A stretch of 64,000 nucleotides of DNA from Anaerolineae bacterium (GCA_022843385.1 JALHNT010000005.1:42000-105999), one strand, 5' to 3'. Counted from the first letter of the stretch, positions 27,101 through 36,122 are shown. A program made the numbers and translations. Notes: generated from the sequence alone by a model not told the origin.

Positions 27101-28066
27101 ATGGTCTATCACCCAACCGCTAAAGTGTTGGCCGTGCTTGAACTTCTGCAAACGCATGGGCATCTGAGCGGACGCGAATTAGCCCGACGCCTGGAGGTCG
27201 ATGTTCGCACCGTTCGCCGCTACATCACCACCCTACAAGACATCGGCATCCCCATTGAATCGGAGATTGGACGGCATGGGGGCTATGCGCTGCGACCAGG
27301 TTTCCGTCTGCCGCCGCTGATGTTCAACGACGATGAAGTGTTGGTGCTGACGCTGGGTCTGTTGCTGGCGCGGCGGTTGGCGCTGACCGATGCCGCCAGC
27401 GCGGTCGAAAGCGCCCTGGCGAAGATTGAGCGTGTGTTGCCGCACCCGCTGCGCGACCGACTGCGCGGCCTCACCCACTCGATGCGACTGGACGAGCCAG
27501 CCGAGGCTGTTCAGGTCGAGGGCGACATTCTGACCACCCTGAGCCTCGCCAGCAGCCTAGCGCGACAGGTGCGGCTGCGCTATGACTCCAGGGAAGGGGA
27601 AACCAGTCGCCTGTTCGATTCCTACGCGGTGCTGTTTCATCAGGAACGCTGGTACACCGTGGGCTACTGTCATCTGCGGGAAGGGCTGCGTGTCTTCCGG
27701 CTAGATCGGATCCGGGAAGCCGCCCTGACCGAGAGCCGGTTTGTGCCCCTAGCCAGCTTTGATGCTTTCACCTACATGCTCAACTCGTTTGAGGCCATCC
27801 CTGATGAGTGGGTTATTGAGGTGCTGCTGGAGACCCCGCTGGAGACTGCCCGCCAGATGATCCCCCGCTCACTGGCTACACTGGTTCAGGATGGCGACCA
27901 GGTGTGCCTGCGCGCCTCCATCCGCGATCTACATGAAATGGCATTGACCATCATCAGACTGGGTTGCCCCTTCACGGTCATTCAGCCGCCGGAACTGCGA
28001 GCAACTCTTCAGGCGATTGCCGCCTCGATTGCGCGGTGGGCTGGGGTCCCATTCAGCATGTTATGA
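27101..28066 (+). CDS. HTH-WYL (YafY-type) transcriptional regulator
   Basis: A 321-residue regulator. The N-terminal winged helix ('LAVLELLQTHGHLSGRELARRLEVDVRTVRRYITTLQDIGIPIESE') is of DeoR/YafY type. A WYL domain follows (~140-220, with 'RWYTVGYCHLREGLRVFRLDRI') and then a WCX-like C-terminal region. WYL domains sense nucleotide-like or other ligands and many regulate DNA damage or defence genes; here the only close partner is the divergent toroid gene. GAGGTC precedes the ATG. The stop codon overlaps the ATG of a short ORF. Confidence 0.92.
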   Translation: MVYHPTAKVLAVLELLQTHGHLSGRELARRLEVDVRTVRRYITTLQDIGIPIESEIGRHGGYALRPGFRLPPLMFNDDEVLVLTLGLLLARRLALTDAASAVESALAKIERVLPHPLRDRLRGLTHSMRLDEPAEAVQVEGDILTTLSLASSLARQVRLRYDSREGETSRLFDSYAVLFHQERWYTVGYCHLREGLRVFRLDRIREAALTESRFVPLASFDAFTYMLNSFEAIPDEWVIEVLLETPLETARQMIPRSLATLVQDGDQVCLRASIRDLHEMALTIIRLGCPFTVIQPPELRATLQAIAASIARWAGVPFSML

Positions 28067-28185
28067 CGGAGCTGGATCACCTGTTCAACGAGATCATCCA
28101 GCATGTTGTATCCAGCATCCGACACTCCTTTTGCCTGGTGATCGGTCGCCATACTTGGCTGGCGCGGGCGAGCCGCCCCCGGTAG
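28063..28185 (+). CDS. Possible 40-residue ORF coupled to the WYL gene
   Basis: An ATGA overlap with the WYL stop codon opens a 40-codon frame ('MTELDHLFNEIIQHVVSSIR' then a basic tail) with mainly G/C third positions, like real genes nearby. It is too short to recognise and could be the remains of a C-terminal extension. No domain is visible. Confidence 0.3.
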   Translation: MTELDHLFNEIIQHVVSSIRHSFCLVIGRHTWLARASRPR

Positions 28186-28340
28186 ACTGATACCATCATC
28201 CAAGCGAGTCTATCATACTGAGTGAACGGCAACTTGCTAAACTCTATCAGACCTTGTAGTCACTCCACCGAGTTTAGTTTTCTATCGTCGGCTCAGTAAG
28301 TACCGTCATTGATCCGCCTCTCTGAAAATGGAATGGGCAC

Positions 28341-28883
28341 ATGTCTGACCTGGAACGTTATTCCGTATTGTTCGCCCCGACCTTCTGGGAGTGGGGGCCA
28401 ATTCAGGCGCAGTTTGAACGTCTGACCGCGCCGCTGCCTGACGCGCTTATCACTAACATCAATATCATCCCTTTCGTCGGCGATCAGTGCGTCCTGACGC
28501 TGACGACCGATGACCGTTGGGAGATCATCGGCGGCACGCGCGAACCGGATGAGCCGATCATCGACACGCTGCGGCGCGAATTGATCGAGGAAGCCGGGGC
28601 GGACTACATCAACTTCACGCCGATGGGTGCCTGGAAATGTCACTCGTTGGCGGTCAAACCCTACCGCCCGCATATGCCGCACCCGGATTTCTACCGGCTG
28701 GTGGGGTATGGCGATGTCCGCCTGACCGGTCAGCCAACCAGCCCGGCCGGTGCCGAGCAGATCGCCTCGGTGCATGTGGTGCCAGTGGCGGAGGCGATCC
28801 GCCGCTACCGGTCAATTGGCCGCGATGATCTGGCCGATCTGGTGCGGTTCGCTCACGACCTGCGCCAGTCGCATTCGGGCTAA
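28341..28883 (+). CDS. NUDIX hydrolase
   Basis: A 180-residue Nudix protein hydrolysing a nucleoside diphosphate linked to another group. The full Nudix box G-x5-E-x7-R-E-x-x-E-E-x-G is present ('GTREPDEPIIDTLRRELIEEAG', residues ~65-87). The substrate-specific parts are not recognised. It is the first of four closely spaced plus-strand genes, but gaps of over 100 bp to the next gene leave operon membership open. Confidence 0.9.
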   Translation: MSDLERYSVLFAPTFWEWGPIQAQFERLTAPLPDALITNINIIPFVGDQCVLTLTTDDRWEIIGGTREPDEPIIDTLRRELIEEAGADYINFTPMGAWKCHSLAVKPYRPHMPHPDFYRLVGYGDVRLTGQPTSPAGAEQIASVHVVPVAEAIRRYRSIGRDDLADLVRFAHDLRQSHSG

Positions 28884-28996
28884 AGCGAGGCGTTCGAATT
28901 AACCGGGGCGAAATTGCTGCAAGGCCTTACTCGACCCTGTGGCGCTTTTCGTGTACACTTAGGCGGCTGTGACAATCGGAACAATCGGGAGGCCCT

Positions 28997-29398
28997 ATGG
29001 CAACGGATTCCCGGACCTGGTTCTATACCACGCCCGAACCACGTCCGTATTTCATCGAAGAACGAGTCAACCACACCCTGTGGCGCAACCGCCTGCAAGG
29101 TCTTTCGATGACCTGCACTCACTATACGACTCCCATCAAGCTCGAAGGAATCTGGAACGGGATGACGGTGGAATTCGAATTCCAGCCGGGCAAGTGGTTC
29201 ATCCTGCGCGCCGGACGCGAGGTGAAGGAACTGATCGGCGTCATGCGCCAGATCCTCTTCATCCGCCCCGCCTTCGCTTATACCGATGCCAACGGCCTGT
29301 TCTGTGTCGAGTGGCACACCGACAGCGGCGCGGAACGGTTCCGCGAATTGCAGGGCAACCCGGTGTATCAGGGTTTGAAGCGCCTGAAAAAAGACTGA
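28997..29398 (+). CDS. Small unknown protein
   Basis: A 133-residue protein, no signal peptide, rich in aromatic and basic residues. I do not recognise a domain; the middle ('IWNGMTVEFEFQPGKWFILRAG') looks like a small beta structure. A good GGGAGG site lies upstream of the ATG and codon use is normal, so it is likely real. It lies 46 bp upstream of the adenylate-forming-like gene and may share its transcript. Confidence 0.6.
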   Translation: MATDSRTWFYTTPEPRPYFIEERVNHTLWRNRLQGLSMTCTHYTTPIKLEGIWNGMTVEFEFQPGKWFILRAGREVKELIGVMRQILFIRPAFAYTDANGLFCVEWHTDSGAERFRELQGNPVYQGLKRLKKD

Positions 29399-29444
29399 TT
29401 GAACCGGGGCGATTCATCCATCGCCCCAGCTCTATTCATCATCC

Positions 29445-30578
29445 ATGATCCCTTTCCGCAACCTCCGCCAACTGCTCTCCATGCAGGCCAAAGCCTCGCC
29501 GGAAAAGCTATTTCTGGCGATTCACCAGCCCGGCAGCGAAACCCAGATCATCAGCTATGCCGAGCTGAACGCCCGCGCCCACCAGACGGCTAACCTGTTG
29601 CAGGATGGCTGTGGCCTGATGCCCGGCCAAACGCTGGCACTGATCGATGACCAAGCGGCAGATGTAGCGGTGATCCTACTGGCCTGCTGGCTGATCGGCG
29701 CGGTGGTTGTGATGGTGCCGCTGCATGATGAGGCACAGGTTGTCTCGCGGCTTGGAGATGAGGTTATCACAGTCGGCATCGTGCGCGGAGCCGAACGGAC
29801 AGCGCGCCTGCGGGCGCAGTTGCCGGATTTGCCGCTGTTACAGATCGGCGGAGCAGCGGTTGATGACTGGCACTTTGATAGTCTGGTAGCTCGCCTGTCC
29901 AACACCTTCTTCAATGATGCACCCGAACCGAGTCTGGAGTCGCCGGCGTTGCGGCTGGCAGGTCATATGCTCACCCAACGGGATGTGATCGAAGCGGCGC
30001 AAACCGTCGCCCAGGCACACGCCATCAGCGGCAATCAGAATCTCCTCAGCAGCACTGGACTGAGTGGCATGACCGGGCTGCTGCCGCTGCTGGTCGCGCT
30101 GCTGACCGGCAGTTCGCTCACCCTCGCGCTGCATCACGATCCCGCCGGGTTGTTTCGCCAGATCACGGCCGCGCGGGCGCATGTCGCGTTTGTCACAGGG
30201 AGCGAATTGGAACAGGCGGTTCAGTTCGGCGACGCCCAACAAACCGCCGGACGCGCCATCTACGGCGATGGTTTATATCAGCAGGACATCCGGCAGTTGC
30301 GCCATTTTTTCTGTCCACCGCATCACCTGACCACTGACCTGCTGCGACGCTTCACTGACCGCTACGGACAATTCATCCTGACCGGGGCGGTAGACGCTGC
30401 CGGACGGTATCAGACCCTGATGCCTATCGACTGGACGTGGGATGCCTATCGCCATTGGCTGCTGAAACACGCCCCGGCGCTGTGCCTGGGCTGCCCAGTG
30501 ACGCCAACTGTTGATGCAGCCGCCTATCACAGCGAGAGCGATGAGGCCGGGCGGCGCGTGGTGTACGCATCATCATGA
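29445..30578 (+). CDS. Degenerate, truncated adenylate-forming (ANL) protein
   Basis: A 377-residue protein resembling the large N-terminal domain of AMP-dependent synthetases ('LLSMQAKASPEKLFLAI', 'ISYAELNARAHQTANLL', 'DVAVILLACWLIGAVVVMVPL'). The ATP-binding TSGTTG-x-PKG motif, expected before 'GHMLTQRDVIEAAQTV', is missing. The C-terminal lid domain with its catalytic Lys is also absent, since the protein ends where that domain would begin. Adenylation is therefore unlikely. Its last four bases overlap the ATG of a sugar kinase (ATGA), so the two are translated together. It may be a decayed gene kept for coupling, or a binding protein. Confidence 0.65.
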   Translation: MIPFRNLRQLLSMQAKASPEKLFLAIHQPGSETQIISYAELNARAHQTANLLQDGCGLMPGQTLALIDDQAADVAVILLACWLIGAVVVMVPLHDEAQVVSRLGDEVITVGIVRGAERTARLRAQLPDLPLLQIGGAAVDDWHFDSLVARLSNTFFNDAPEPSLESPALRLAGHMLTQRDVIEAAQTVAQAHAISGNQNLLSSTGLSGMTGLLPLLVALLTGSSLTLALHHDPAGLFRQITAARAHVAFVTGSELEQAVQFGDAQQTAGRAIYGDGLYQQDIRQLRHFFCPPHHLTTDLLRRFTDRYGQFILTGAVDAAGRYQTLMPIDWTWDAYRHWLLKHAPALCLGCPVTPTVDAAAYHSESDEAGRRVVYASS

Positions 30579-32101
30579 GCCGTTTCATCCTCGGCCTGGA
30601 TGCCGGAACCTCGGTCGTCAAAGCGGCGCTCTTCACTGGCGAAGGTCGTGAACTGGGTGCAGTGGCTCGCCGCACCACGCTGAAAAATCCCCAACCCGCC
30701 TGGGCCGAAGTCAGCATGAGCGAAACCTGGGCGATGACCGTCAGCGCCATCGGCGACCTGCTGGCGCAGCAGGGCATTACCGGCGACCAGATCAGCATCG
30801 TCGGTATCACCGGCAACATGGTCGGTGCCTGGCTGATCGACGAGGCCGGGCAGCCAGTGCGCGACGCCATCCTCTGGGCAGATGGACGCAGCCAGGTCAT
30901 CATCGATCAGATGATGCAGCAGCAGCCGGATTTTATGTCGCGCATCTTCGCCGAGTCGGGCAGCGTGATGCAGCAGGGCTGCACCCTGCCAGTGCTGCGC
31001 TGGCTGGCGGATTACGAGCCGGCCAGCCTGGAACGTGCCCGTCATGTCCTGTGCTGTAAGGACTGGCTCATCTACAACCTGACCGGGATGCTCCAGATGG
31101 ACCCGACGGAGGCCTCGGTGCTGCCCGGCAGCGCTCGTCTGCGCGGCTTCAGCGATGCCATGTTTGAACTGATCGACGTTCAGAGGTATCGTCACCTCTT
31201 CCCGCCAGTCGTGCCTTCCGAGCAGATCGTCGGGACAGTTCAGGCGGAAGCAGCGGCGCTCACGGGATTAGCGGTTGGGACGCCGGTCATCGCCGGGGCA
31301 GGGGATGTGCCGGCGTCCTGCATCGGCGTGGGGGCGGTTGAGCCGGGAGTGGCCTGTTCGCTGCTGGGGACGAATTTCCTCAATTGCCTGATTACCCCCC
31401 AGCCGGTGTTCGAGCCGCCGGATGTCGGCGTGTTGTTCTGCATCCCCGGCGGCAACTGGATCAAAGCCACCATCAACGTCTCCGGCACCACCAGCCTCGA
31501 CTGGGCGGTGGAGCAGTTCTGTCAGCCGGAAAAAGCGGCGGCGCAGTCTACGGCTGAGTTATTCACCCAGGTGGAAGCGCTCGTCCAGCAGAGCGAAGCC
31601 GGCGCAGGCGGGGTCATTTATCTGCCCTATCTCAGCCCACAGGGCATCACCGCGCCCATCGCCGAGCCAGCGGCCCGTGCCGATTTCTTCGGACTGACCC
31701 ATGAGCACAGCCGCGCCGACCTGCTGCGGGCTGTCTACGAAGGACTGGCGCTCTCGATTCGCGATGGCTACGATGTCATCCCCACGCCGGTTCACGAAAT
31801 CCGGCTGTCGGGTGGCGCAGCCAAAAGTGCGTTTTTCTGTCAGTTGGTGGCGGATTGCACCGGACGGCGGGTTATCGTCCCGCAAGGCAGCGAGTTCGGG
31901 GCGAAGGGCGCGGCGCTGCTGGCCGCTGTCGCTGCCGGTCACTTCCCCAACGTCCGGGCTGCCGTCGCTGCCCAGACTGATCCGACCCAGGTCTACACGC
32001 CAGACCCGGCACGACAGGCAGCTTATGCCCACGTCCATGCCTTGTATACCCAACTGCGTCAGGCATTGCTGCCGGTGTGGCAGGCGGCGCGGAGTCGGTG
32101 A
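30575..32101 (+). CDS. FGGY family carbohydrate kinase
   Basis: A 508-residue ATP-dependent sugar or polyol kinase with the two actin-like domains of the FGGY family. 'LGLDAGTSVVKAALF' is the phosphate-1 motif, 'GITGNMVGAWLIDEAGQPVRDAILWADGR' and 'LGTNFLN'/'VSGTTSLDW' follow, and 'EIRLSGGAAKSAFFCQLVAD' is the C-terminal adenosine motif. It most resembles xylulokinase-type enzymes, but the substrate cannot be fixed. Translationally coupled to the ANL-like gene upstream. Confidence 0.9.
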   Translation: MSRFILGLDAGTSVVKAALFTGEGRELGAVARRTTLKNPQPAWAEVSMSETWAMTVSAIGDLLAQQGITGDQISIVGITGNMVGAWLIDEAGQPVRDAILWADGRSQVIIDQMMQQQPDFMSRIFAESGSVMQQGCTLPVLRWLADYEPASLERARHVLCCKDWLIYNLTGMLQMDPTEASVLPGSARLRGFSDAMFELIDVQRYRHLFPPVVPSEQIVGTVQAEAAALTGLAVGTPVIAGAGDVPASCIGVGAVEPGVACSLLGTNFLNCLITPQPVFEPPDVGVLFCIPGGNWIKATINVSGTTSLDWAVEQFCQPEKAAAQSTAELFTQVEALVQQSEAGAGGVIYLPYLSPQGITAPIAEPAARADFFGLTHEHSRADLLRAVYEGLALSIRDGYDVIPTPVHEIRLSGGAAKSAFFCQLVADCTGRRVIVPQGSEFGAKGAALLAAVAAGHFPNVRAAVAAQTDPTQVYTPDPARQAAYAHVHALYTQLRQALLPVWQAARSR

Positions 32102-32223
32102 ATCCCGTCGCGCGACTCGCAATATGACGAACATCATGTCTTCCCGCTACCGTCTGCAACTATCAGCACTATACAGAACAGGACACACTGACAATAAAGT
32201 GATTCTTGAAATGGGAGGTTATG

Positions 32224-32697
32224 ATGTCCAGCCGCAGGAAACGTGTACGCCGACCCTTTAGCCTGTATATCCTCACTGGCTGCCTGTTGTTTCTGGCGAT
32301 GGGTGCTTTGGGCGGTGGGGCATCCCTCATTGCTGATCCCAGTGGCAGCGCTATGCAGATGCCGTCGGCATGGTTGCAAGGAACACCCTTCGGCAGCTAC
32401 CTTGTCCCTGGCCTGTTTTTGTTTGTGATCTTTGGTGTAGGCAGTCTGGTCGCTGTCTATGCCCTGTGGATGCGCCCGAAGTGGACGGTATTGGCAGACA
32501 TCACCAGGGGTACCCATGAGCACTTTGCCTGGGTGACGACGTTTGTGATCGGAATTCTGCTGGTCGCATGGATTGTGGTGCAGTATGCGCTGCTACGCGA
32601 GTTCCATCCCTTCCAGGTACTGTTCGGTCTGCTGGGTGTGGTCATCGCTGGATTAGACATGCTGCCGGCCATGCGACGGTATTACGCAGTCAAATGA
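32224..32697 (+). CDS. Small membrane protein, unknown
   Basis: A 157-residue protein with a basic N-terminus (SSRRKRVRR) and about four hydrophobic segments, consistent with positive-inside insertion. No family is recognised. The start is the second of two adjacent ATGs because GGGAGG lies five bases before it. It stands alone between the FGGY kinase and a convergent HD gene. The following 240-bp gap to the HD gene shows no convincing feature. Confidence 0.6.
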   Translation: MSSRRKRVRRPFSLYILTGCLLFLAMGALGGGASLIADPSGSAMQMPSAWLQGTPFGSYLVPGLFLFVIFGVGSLVAVYALWMRPKWTVLADITRGTHEHFAWVTTFVIGILLVAWIVVQYALLREFHPFQVLFGLLGVVIAGLDMLPAMRRYYAVK

Positions 32698-32937
32698 GCG
32701 ACAGATAGGCCGTTGAAGTGTCCGACATCATTGCTCATTCCGAGTTCAGAATTGTCAGTTGATAGTTAAAGGAGGGTCTGTTTACAACTCTCCACACTTG
32801 TTATGATCCGTTATAAATACGGCTACTTTGATTCTTCATCAATGAGCTGGGCAGGGCACACCATCCCGATCAGGTTTAACCGTCGGGTCGTTAAGCGTTT
32901 ATGGGATTCACGCTGACGAAAAGAGGTCGGCAGCATC

Positions 32938-33459
32938 TTAATTGGCGTCGTCGGCCTGGCGCAAGCGCCCCAACTGAGCGAACAGGGGATGTCTGCTCCA
33001 TTGTTCCAGTGGCTCGGCATGATGCTCGACCAGCCAGATCGCCGCGTCCTCCGCCCCGGCCTGACGCAGCATTTCAGCGCTCCAGGCGGGGTGATGGACA
33101 TAGACCACACACGGACGCTGTAGGGGGTGGGCCGGATCGCCAGTGCTCCAGCGACGATAGCGTTCCGGCAATAGAGTCTTGAGCGTGACGGCCAGCGTCT
33201 TCTGCCAGACCGCGATGGGATAGCGCGTCTTGCCGACATCATGCAGCAGTGCCGCCACGGCCAGCGCCGGCGTGGGTTCGCCCCCTGTCAGGACGCTGCG
33301 CAGCACATTCAGGCTGTGAAGCTGTTCATCGCGCCGCATCGACCGGAATAGCGCCATCAGCGGCGGGCTGAGATAACGCTCGGCCAGCGCAAATTCCACC
33401 GGTTGGGTGAAGGCCAGCAGCGCCCGCGCGCCTTGCCCAAGACGATACACCAGGGTCAT
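32938..33459 (-). CDS. HD-domain phosphohydrolase-like protein
   Basis: A 173-residue protein with an HD metal-binding pattern: His48 in 'RRDEQLHSLNVL', His73-Asp74 in 'ALLHDVGKTRYP', and later histidines in 'VYVHHPAWS' and 'LVEHHAEPL'. This resembles HD hydrolases that act on nucleotides or cyclic nucleotides. The substrate is not clear. Its start codon lies three bases after the stop of the upstream site-2 protease gene, so the two form an operon. Confidence 0.8.
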   Translation of the reverse strand: MTLVYRLGQGARALLAFTQPVEFALAERYLSPPLMALFRSMRRDEQLHSLNVLRSVLTGGEPTPALAVAALLHDVGKTRYPIAVWQKTLAVTLKTLLPERYRRWSTGDPAHPLQRPCVVYVHHPAWSAEMLRQAGAEDAAIWLVEHHAEPLEQWSRHPLFAQLGRLRQADDAN

Positions 33460-33462
33460 CGA

Positions 33463-34074
33463 TCAGAACAACAGGAAGCGCAGCACCGATGTCACCGGCC
33501 CGCCGATCAGGATGTTGAGAATGTTCAGGTTGGGCGGCGCGACGAAACTGAGCAGAATCAGACCCCAGAAGACATAATAGCTGGTCTGCTGATTGCGCTG
33601 CCACCAGCTCGCCAGATCAGGCGGCAGCAGGGCCAGCGCCATGCTCCAGCCATCCAGCGGGAACAGCGGGATGATGTTGAAGAAGGCCAGCAGCACATTG
33701 AGCGAGATGATGGTGAACAATAACTGAGACACCACGCTATCGAAACCGAGCGAGGGCGTCAGGATGCGAAAGAAGATGGCGAAGACCACCGCTACCAGCA
33801 GGTTCGAGAAGGGGCCAGCGCCAACAGCAGCGAAGTAACCCCAGCGCGGATTGCGCATCCGGTACGGGTTGATCGGTGCCGAGCCGAGAATACCGAAGCC
33901 GATCAGCACACCCATCAGAAAGCCGATCGGGTTGATATGCACCAACGGGTTGAGTGTCAGACGCCCCTGGCTCGCGCCAGTGTTGTCGCCCATGCGGTAG
34001 GCCACATAGACGTGAGCGAATTCATGGATGGTCATGGCGATTAGCAGGGCAATCGCGCGGAGAAGAAGGTCCAT
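33463..34074 (-). CDS. Site-2 protease family (M50) membrane peptidase
   Basis: A 203-residue intramembrane zinc protease of the M50/S2P family. The active-site HEFAH (HExxH) sits in the first helix, and the third ligand is in 'NIIPLFPLDGWSM' (N/xPLDG motif). About six hydrophobic segments and no PDZ domain make it a minimal member. ATG 34074 is preferred over the TTG at the track start. Minimal S2Ps may release membrane-bound regulators; the target is unknown. It shares an operon with the HD gene downstream. Confidence 0.9.
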   Translation of the reverse strand: MDLLLRAIALLIAMTIHEFAHVYVAYRMGDNTGASQGRLTLNPLVHINPIGFLMGVLIGFGILGSAPINPYRMRNPRWGYFAAVGAGPFSNLLVAVVFAIFFRILTPSLGFDSVVSQLLFTIISLNVLLAFFNIIPLFPLDGWSMALALLPPDLASWWQRNQQTSYYVFWGLILLSFVAPPNLNILNILIGGPVTSVLRFLLF

Positions 34075-34193
34075 CGGGCTTGAGAATAGCAACGTAGACT
34101 CCAGTTCAATCGGGACGATGCGATTAACTCAAAAGTATAGCACAGGCTGTATCAACGGAACGTCGGCATCAGTTGAAGATTTGATGAGGGGCA

Positions 34194-35123
34194 TCACCCG
34201 GCAGCCACCGATTTGCGTCGGGCCTGGAGCGCTGCGCCGATCAGGCACACATCATCGCCCAGCGCTGCCAGCTTGAGCAGGTCGGGATGGTTGAAGGCCG
34301 GGTCGATCAGCAGCTCGGCCAGCACTGCCCGCGCCGGAGCCAGGATCAGTTCGCCCAGGTTGGTCACGCTGCCGCCAATCACCACCACCTGCGGGTTGAA
34401 GCAGTGCACCAGCGCCACCAGCCCCAGGCCGAGCCAGCGCCCGGCTTCCTGTACAACCGTCCGCGCCAGTTCATCGCCGGCCTGCGCCGCTTCGCCTACC
34501 GCTTTGCCATCCACCAGTGCCAGACCTCGCAGCGTTGATGGCATGTCACTGGTCGCCAACCGTTCCCGCGCCTGTCGTCCGATGGCGGTGCCGGAAGCCA
34601 GCGCCTCCAGGCTATAATAGCGCCCATCAAGCGCCATGAACTTGATGTGACCGGGTTCAATTGCCAGCCCACGCCAGCCGGTGAATAACTGGCCGTTGAG
34701 GATCGCCCCGCCGCCGATGCCGGTGCTGATGGTCAGGTAGAGCGCCGGGTCGCAACCCCGCGCCGCCCCCATCTGCGACTCGGCCAGCGCCGCCAGGTTG
34801 GCATCATTCTCCATGTGGGTCGGGGCGTTGCTGAAGGCTTCACTGATGCGCTGCGCCAGCGGCACCCGATCCCAGCCGGGCAGGGTGTTGGCGTGGAGGA
34901 TCAGGCCGGTATAGGCCTGTGGCCCAGGAGCACAGATGCCAATGGCCGCGGGTTTCTGACCGGGTGGGACAACGCGGCGCGCCAGATCAATCAAGCGCTG
35001 GATGACGGCCTCTGGCGCTTCATCGGTGTGCGACAGCCCTTCATCGCGCGTCAGCAGCGTCATCGAGTCGGAGAACCAGCCGACGCGGGTGCGCGTCCCG
35101 CCAAAATCAATCGAGAGGTACAT
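34194..35123 (-). CDS. ROK family sugar kinase-like protein
   Basis: A 309-residue ROK protein: 'SIDFGGTRTRVG' ATP motif, 'ENDANLAALAES' with the catalytic Asp, 'LTISTGIGGGAILNG', and 'IEPGHIKF' carrying the sugar-binding Glu and His. The zinc-binding CxCGxxGC cluster that normally follows is absent ('ALDGRYYSLEALASG' instead), so it is a divergent, zinc-free member. No DNA-binding domain is present, so it is likely a kinase rather than a repressor. It follows the YdeI-like gene by only five bases. Confidence 0.87.
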   Translation of the reverse strand: MYLSIDFGGTRTRVGWFSDSMTLLTRDEGLSHTDEAPEAVIQRLIDLARRVVPPGQKPAAIGICAPGPQAYTGLILHANTLPGWDRVPLAQRISEAFSNAPTHMENDANLAALAESQMGAARGCDPALYLTISTGIGGGAILNGQLFTGWRGLAIEPGHIKFMALDGRYYSLEALASGTAIGRQARERLATSDMPSTLRGLALVDGKAVGEAAQAGDELARTVVQEAGRWLGLGLVALVHCFNPQVVVIGGSVTNLGELILAPARAVLAELLIDPAFNHPDLLKLAALGDDVCLIGAALQARRKSVAAG

Positions 35124-35128
35124 AGGCC

Positions 35129-35713
35129 CTACTGCCGGTAATGATTGGCTTTGATATTTTGCTCAGCCAGCCGCACCGTCTCTTCGACCCGCTTGGCACG
35201 GGTTTCCGGGCGTTTGGCGCTCTCGATCCACCACAGGATGTTCTTCTTGGAGGAGGGCGGGAAGGCTTCGAAATGCTGGCGGGCGGTTTCGTTGGCGGCC
35301 AGCGCCAGCGCCAGATCCTCCGGCATCGCCAGTTCTTCGATCGCATCATAAGCCGTCCACGAGCCATCCTGCTGGGCGGCTTCGATCTTGGCGAGGCCGG
35401 CGGGGGTCATCAAGCCCTGCTGGATGAGCATCTCTACCCGCTGCTTGTTGAGCTTCGACCAGGGGCTTTTAGCTTTGCGCGGCGAGAATAACTGCATATA
35501 CCGTTCGTCATCAATCGCGTTGGGGCGGCTGTCCACCCAGCCGAAGCACAGCGCTTCTTCCACCGCTTCATCATAACTGACGCGCGGTTTGCCGCTTTCC
35601 TTCTTGTAGTAGATCAACCAGATGCCAGCTGAAGTGGCATGATTCGCTTGCAACCACGCGCGCCATTCCTGACGGTTGGCCGCATACACCGTTTCGATCT
35701 CAGGCATTGTCAT
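35129..35713 (-). CDS. YdeI/OmpD-associated family protein
   Basis: A 194-residue protein matching the YdeI family: 'RQEWRAWLQANHATSAGIWLIYYKKESGK', 'EEALCFGWVDSRPNAIDDERY', 'LFSPRKAKSPWSKLNK', and a C-terminal OmdA-like segment ('AFPPSSKKNILWWIESAKRPETRAKRVEE'). The family is widespread, with reported links to peptide resistance but no known reaction. It is part of a tight minus-strand run ending in the ROK gene. Confidence 0.88.
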   Translation of the reverse strand: MTMPEIETVYAANRQEWRAWLQANHATSAGIWLIYYKKESGKPRVSYDEAVEEALCFGWVDSRPNAIDDERYMQLFSPRKAKSPWSKLNKQRVEMLIQQGLMTPAGLAKIEAAQQDGSWTAYDAIEELAMPEDLALALAANETARQHFEAFPPSSKKNILWWIESAKRPETRAKRVEETVRLAEQNIKANHYRQ

Positions 35714-35728
35714 GCAGGCGGTTCTCCT

Positions 35729-36112
35729 CTAATGCGGTTCGATGGGCTGGCGCGGCACAGAAGCAACGCCAGTAGTAGTTTCATCGACAACGAAGAAAAG
35801 GCGGTCAAAATCCTGAAGGCGATGGTCGAGCGTAAAAGTAATCCCTTCCGCCTCCAACAGCTCGCGCTGCGTCGCACCAGAAGCAGTTGCGCGGACTCGA
35901 TCCAGCTTCCCCTGGTCATTGACCACGCGATGCCAGGGTATATCTTCCTTTTCCGTGTCAGTGAGCTGTGACAGAATATAGGCTACATGCCTGGGCATGA
36001 CATCCAGATGAACGCCGATGGCACGAAAGGAGGTCACCCGTCCCGGCGGGACAGCCTCAATAACGGCCAGAACTGCGGCCTTGATGCGGATGAAAGCGGG
36101 TGACTTGGGCAT
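35729..36112 (-). CDS. Alkyltransferase-like protein (ATL), Cys replaced by Trp
   Basis: A 127-residue protein with the MGMT C-terminal DNA-binding fold: 'IEAVPPGRVTSFRAIG', 'RHVAYILSQL', 'DIPWHRVVNDQGKL', and the final 'RELLEAEGITF'. The active-site PCHR of methyltransferases is PWHR, which defines ATL proteins. They bind O6-alkylguanine without repairing it and hand lesions to nucleotide excision repair (uvrC is elsewhere in this window). ATG 36112 has GAGGTG six bases upstream; the track start adds 27 doubtful residues. The gene overlaps the end of the STAS-like paralogue by 11 bp only if the stop-start geometry is counted; they are effectively adjacent. Confidence 0.9.
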   Translation of the reverse strand: MPKSPAFIRIKAAVLAVIEAVPPGRVTSFRAIGVHLDVMPRHVAYILSQLTDTEKEDIPWHRVVNDQGKLDRVRATASGATQRELLEAEGITFTLDHRLQDFDRLFFVVDETTTGVASVPRQPIEPH

Positions 36113-36122
36113 GAATAGCACC

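Noticed and set aside
32803-32916. 37-codon ORF MIRYKYGYFDSSS... upstream of the HD gene's 3' end
   Set aside because: An AAAGGAGGG lies about 25 bases upstream, too far for initiation; composition is not clearly coding and no match is recognised.
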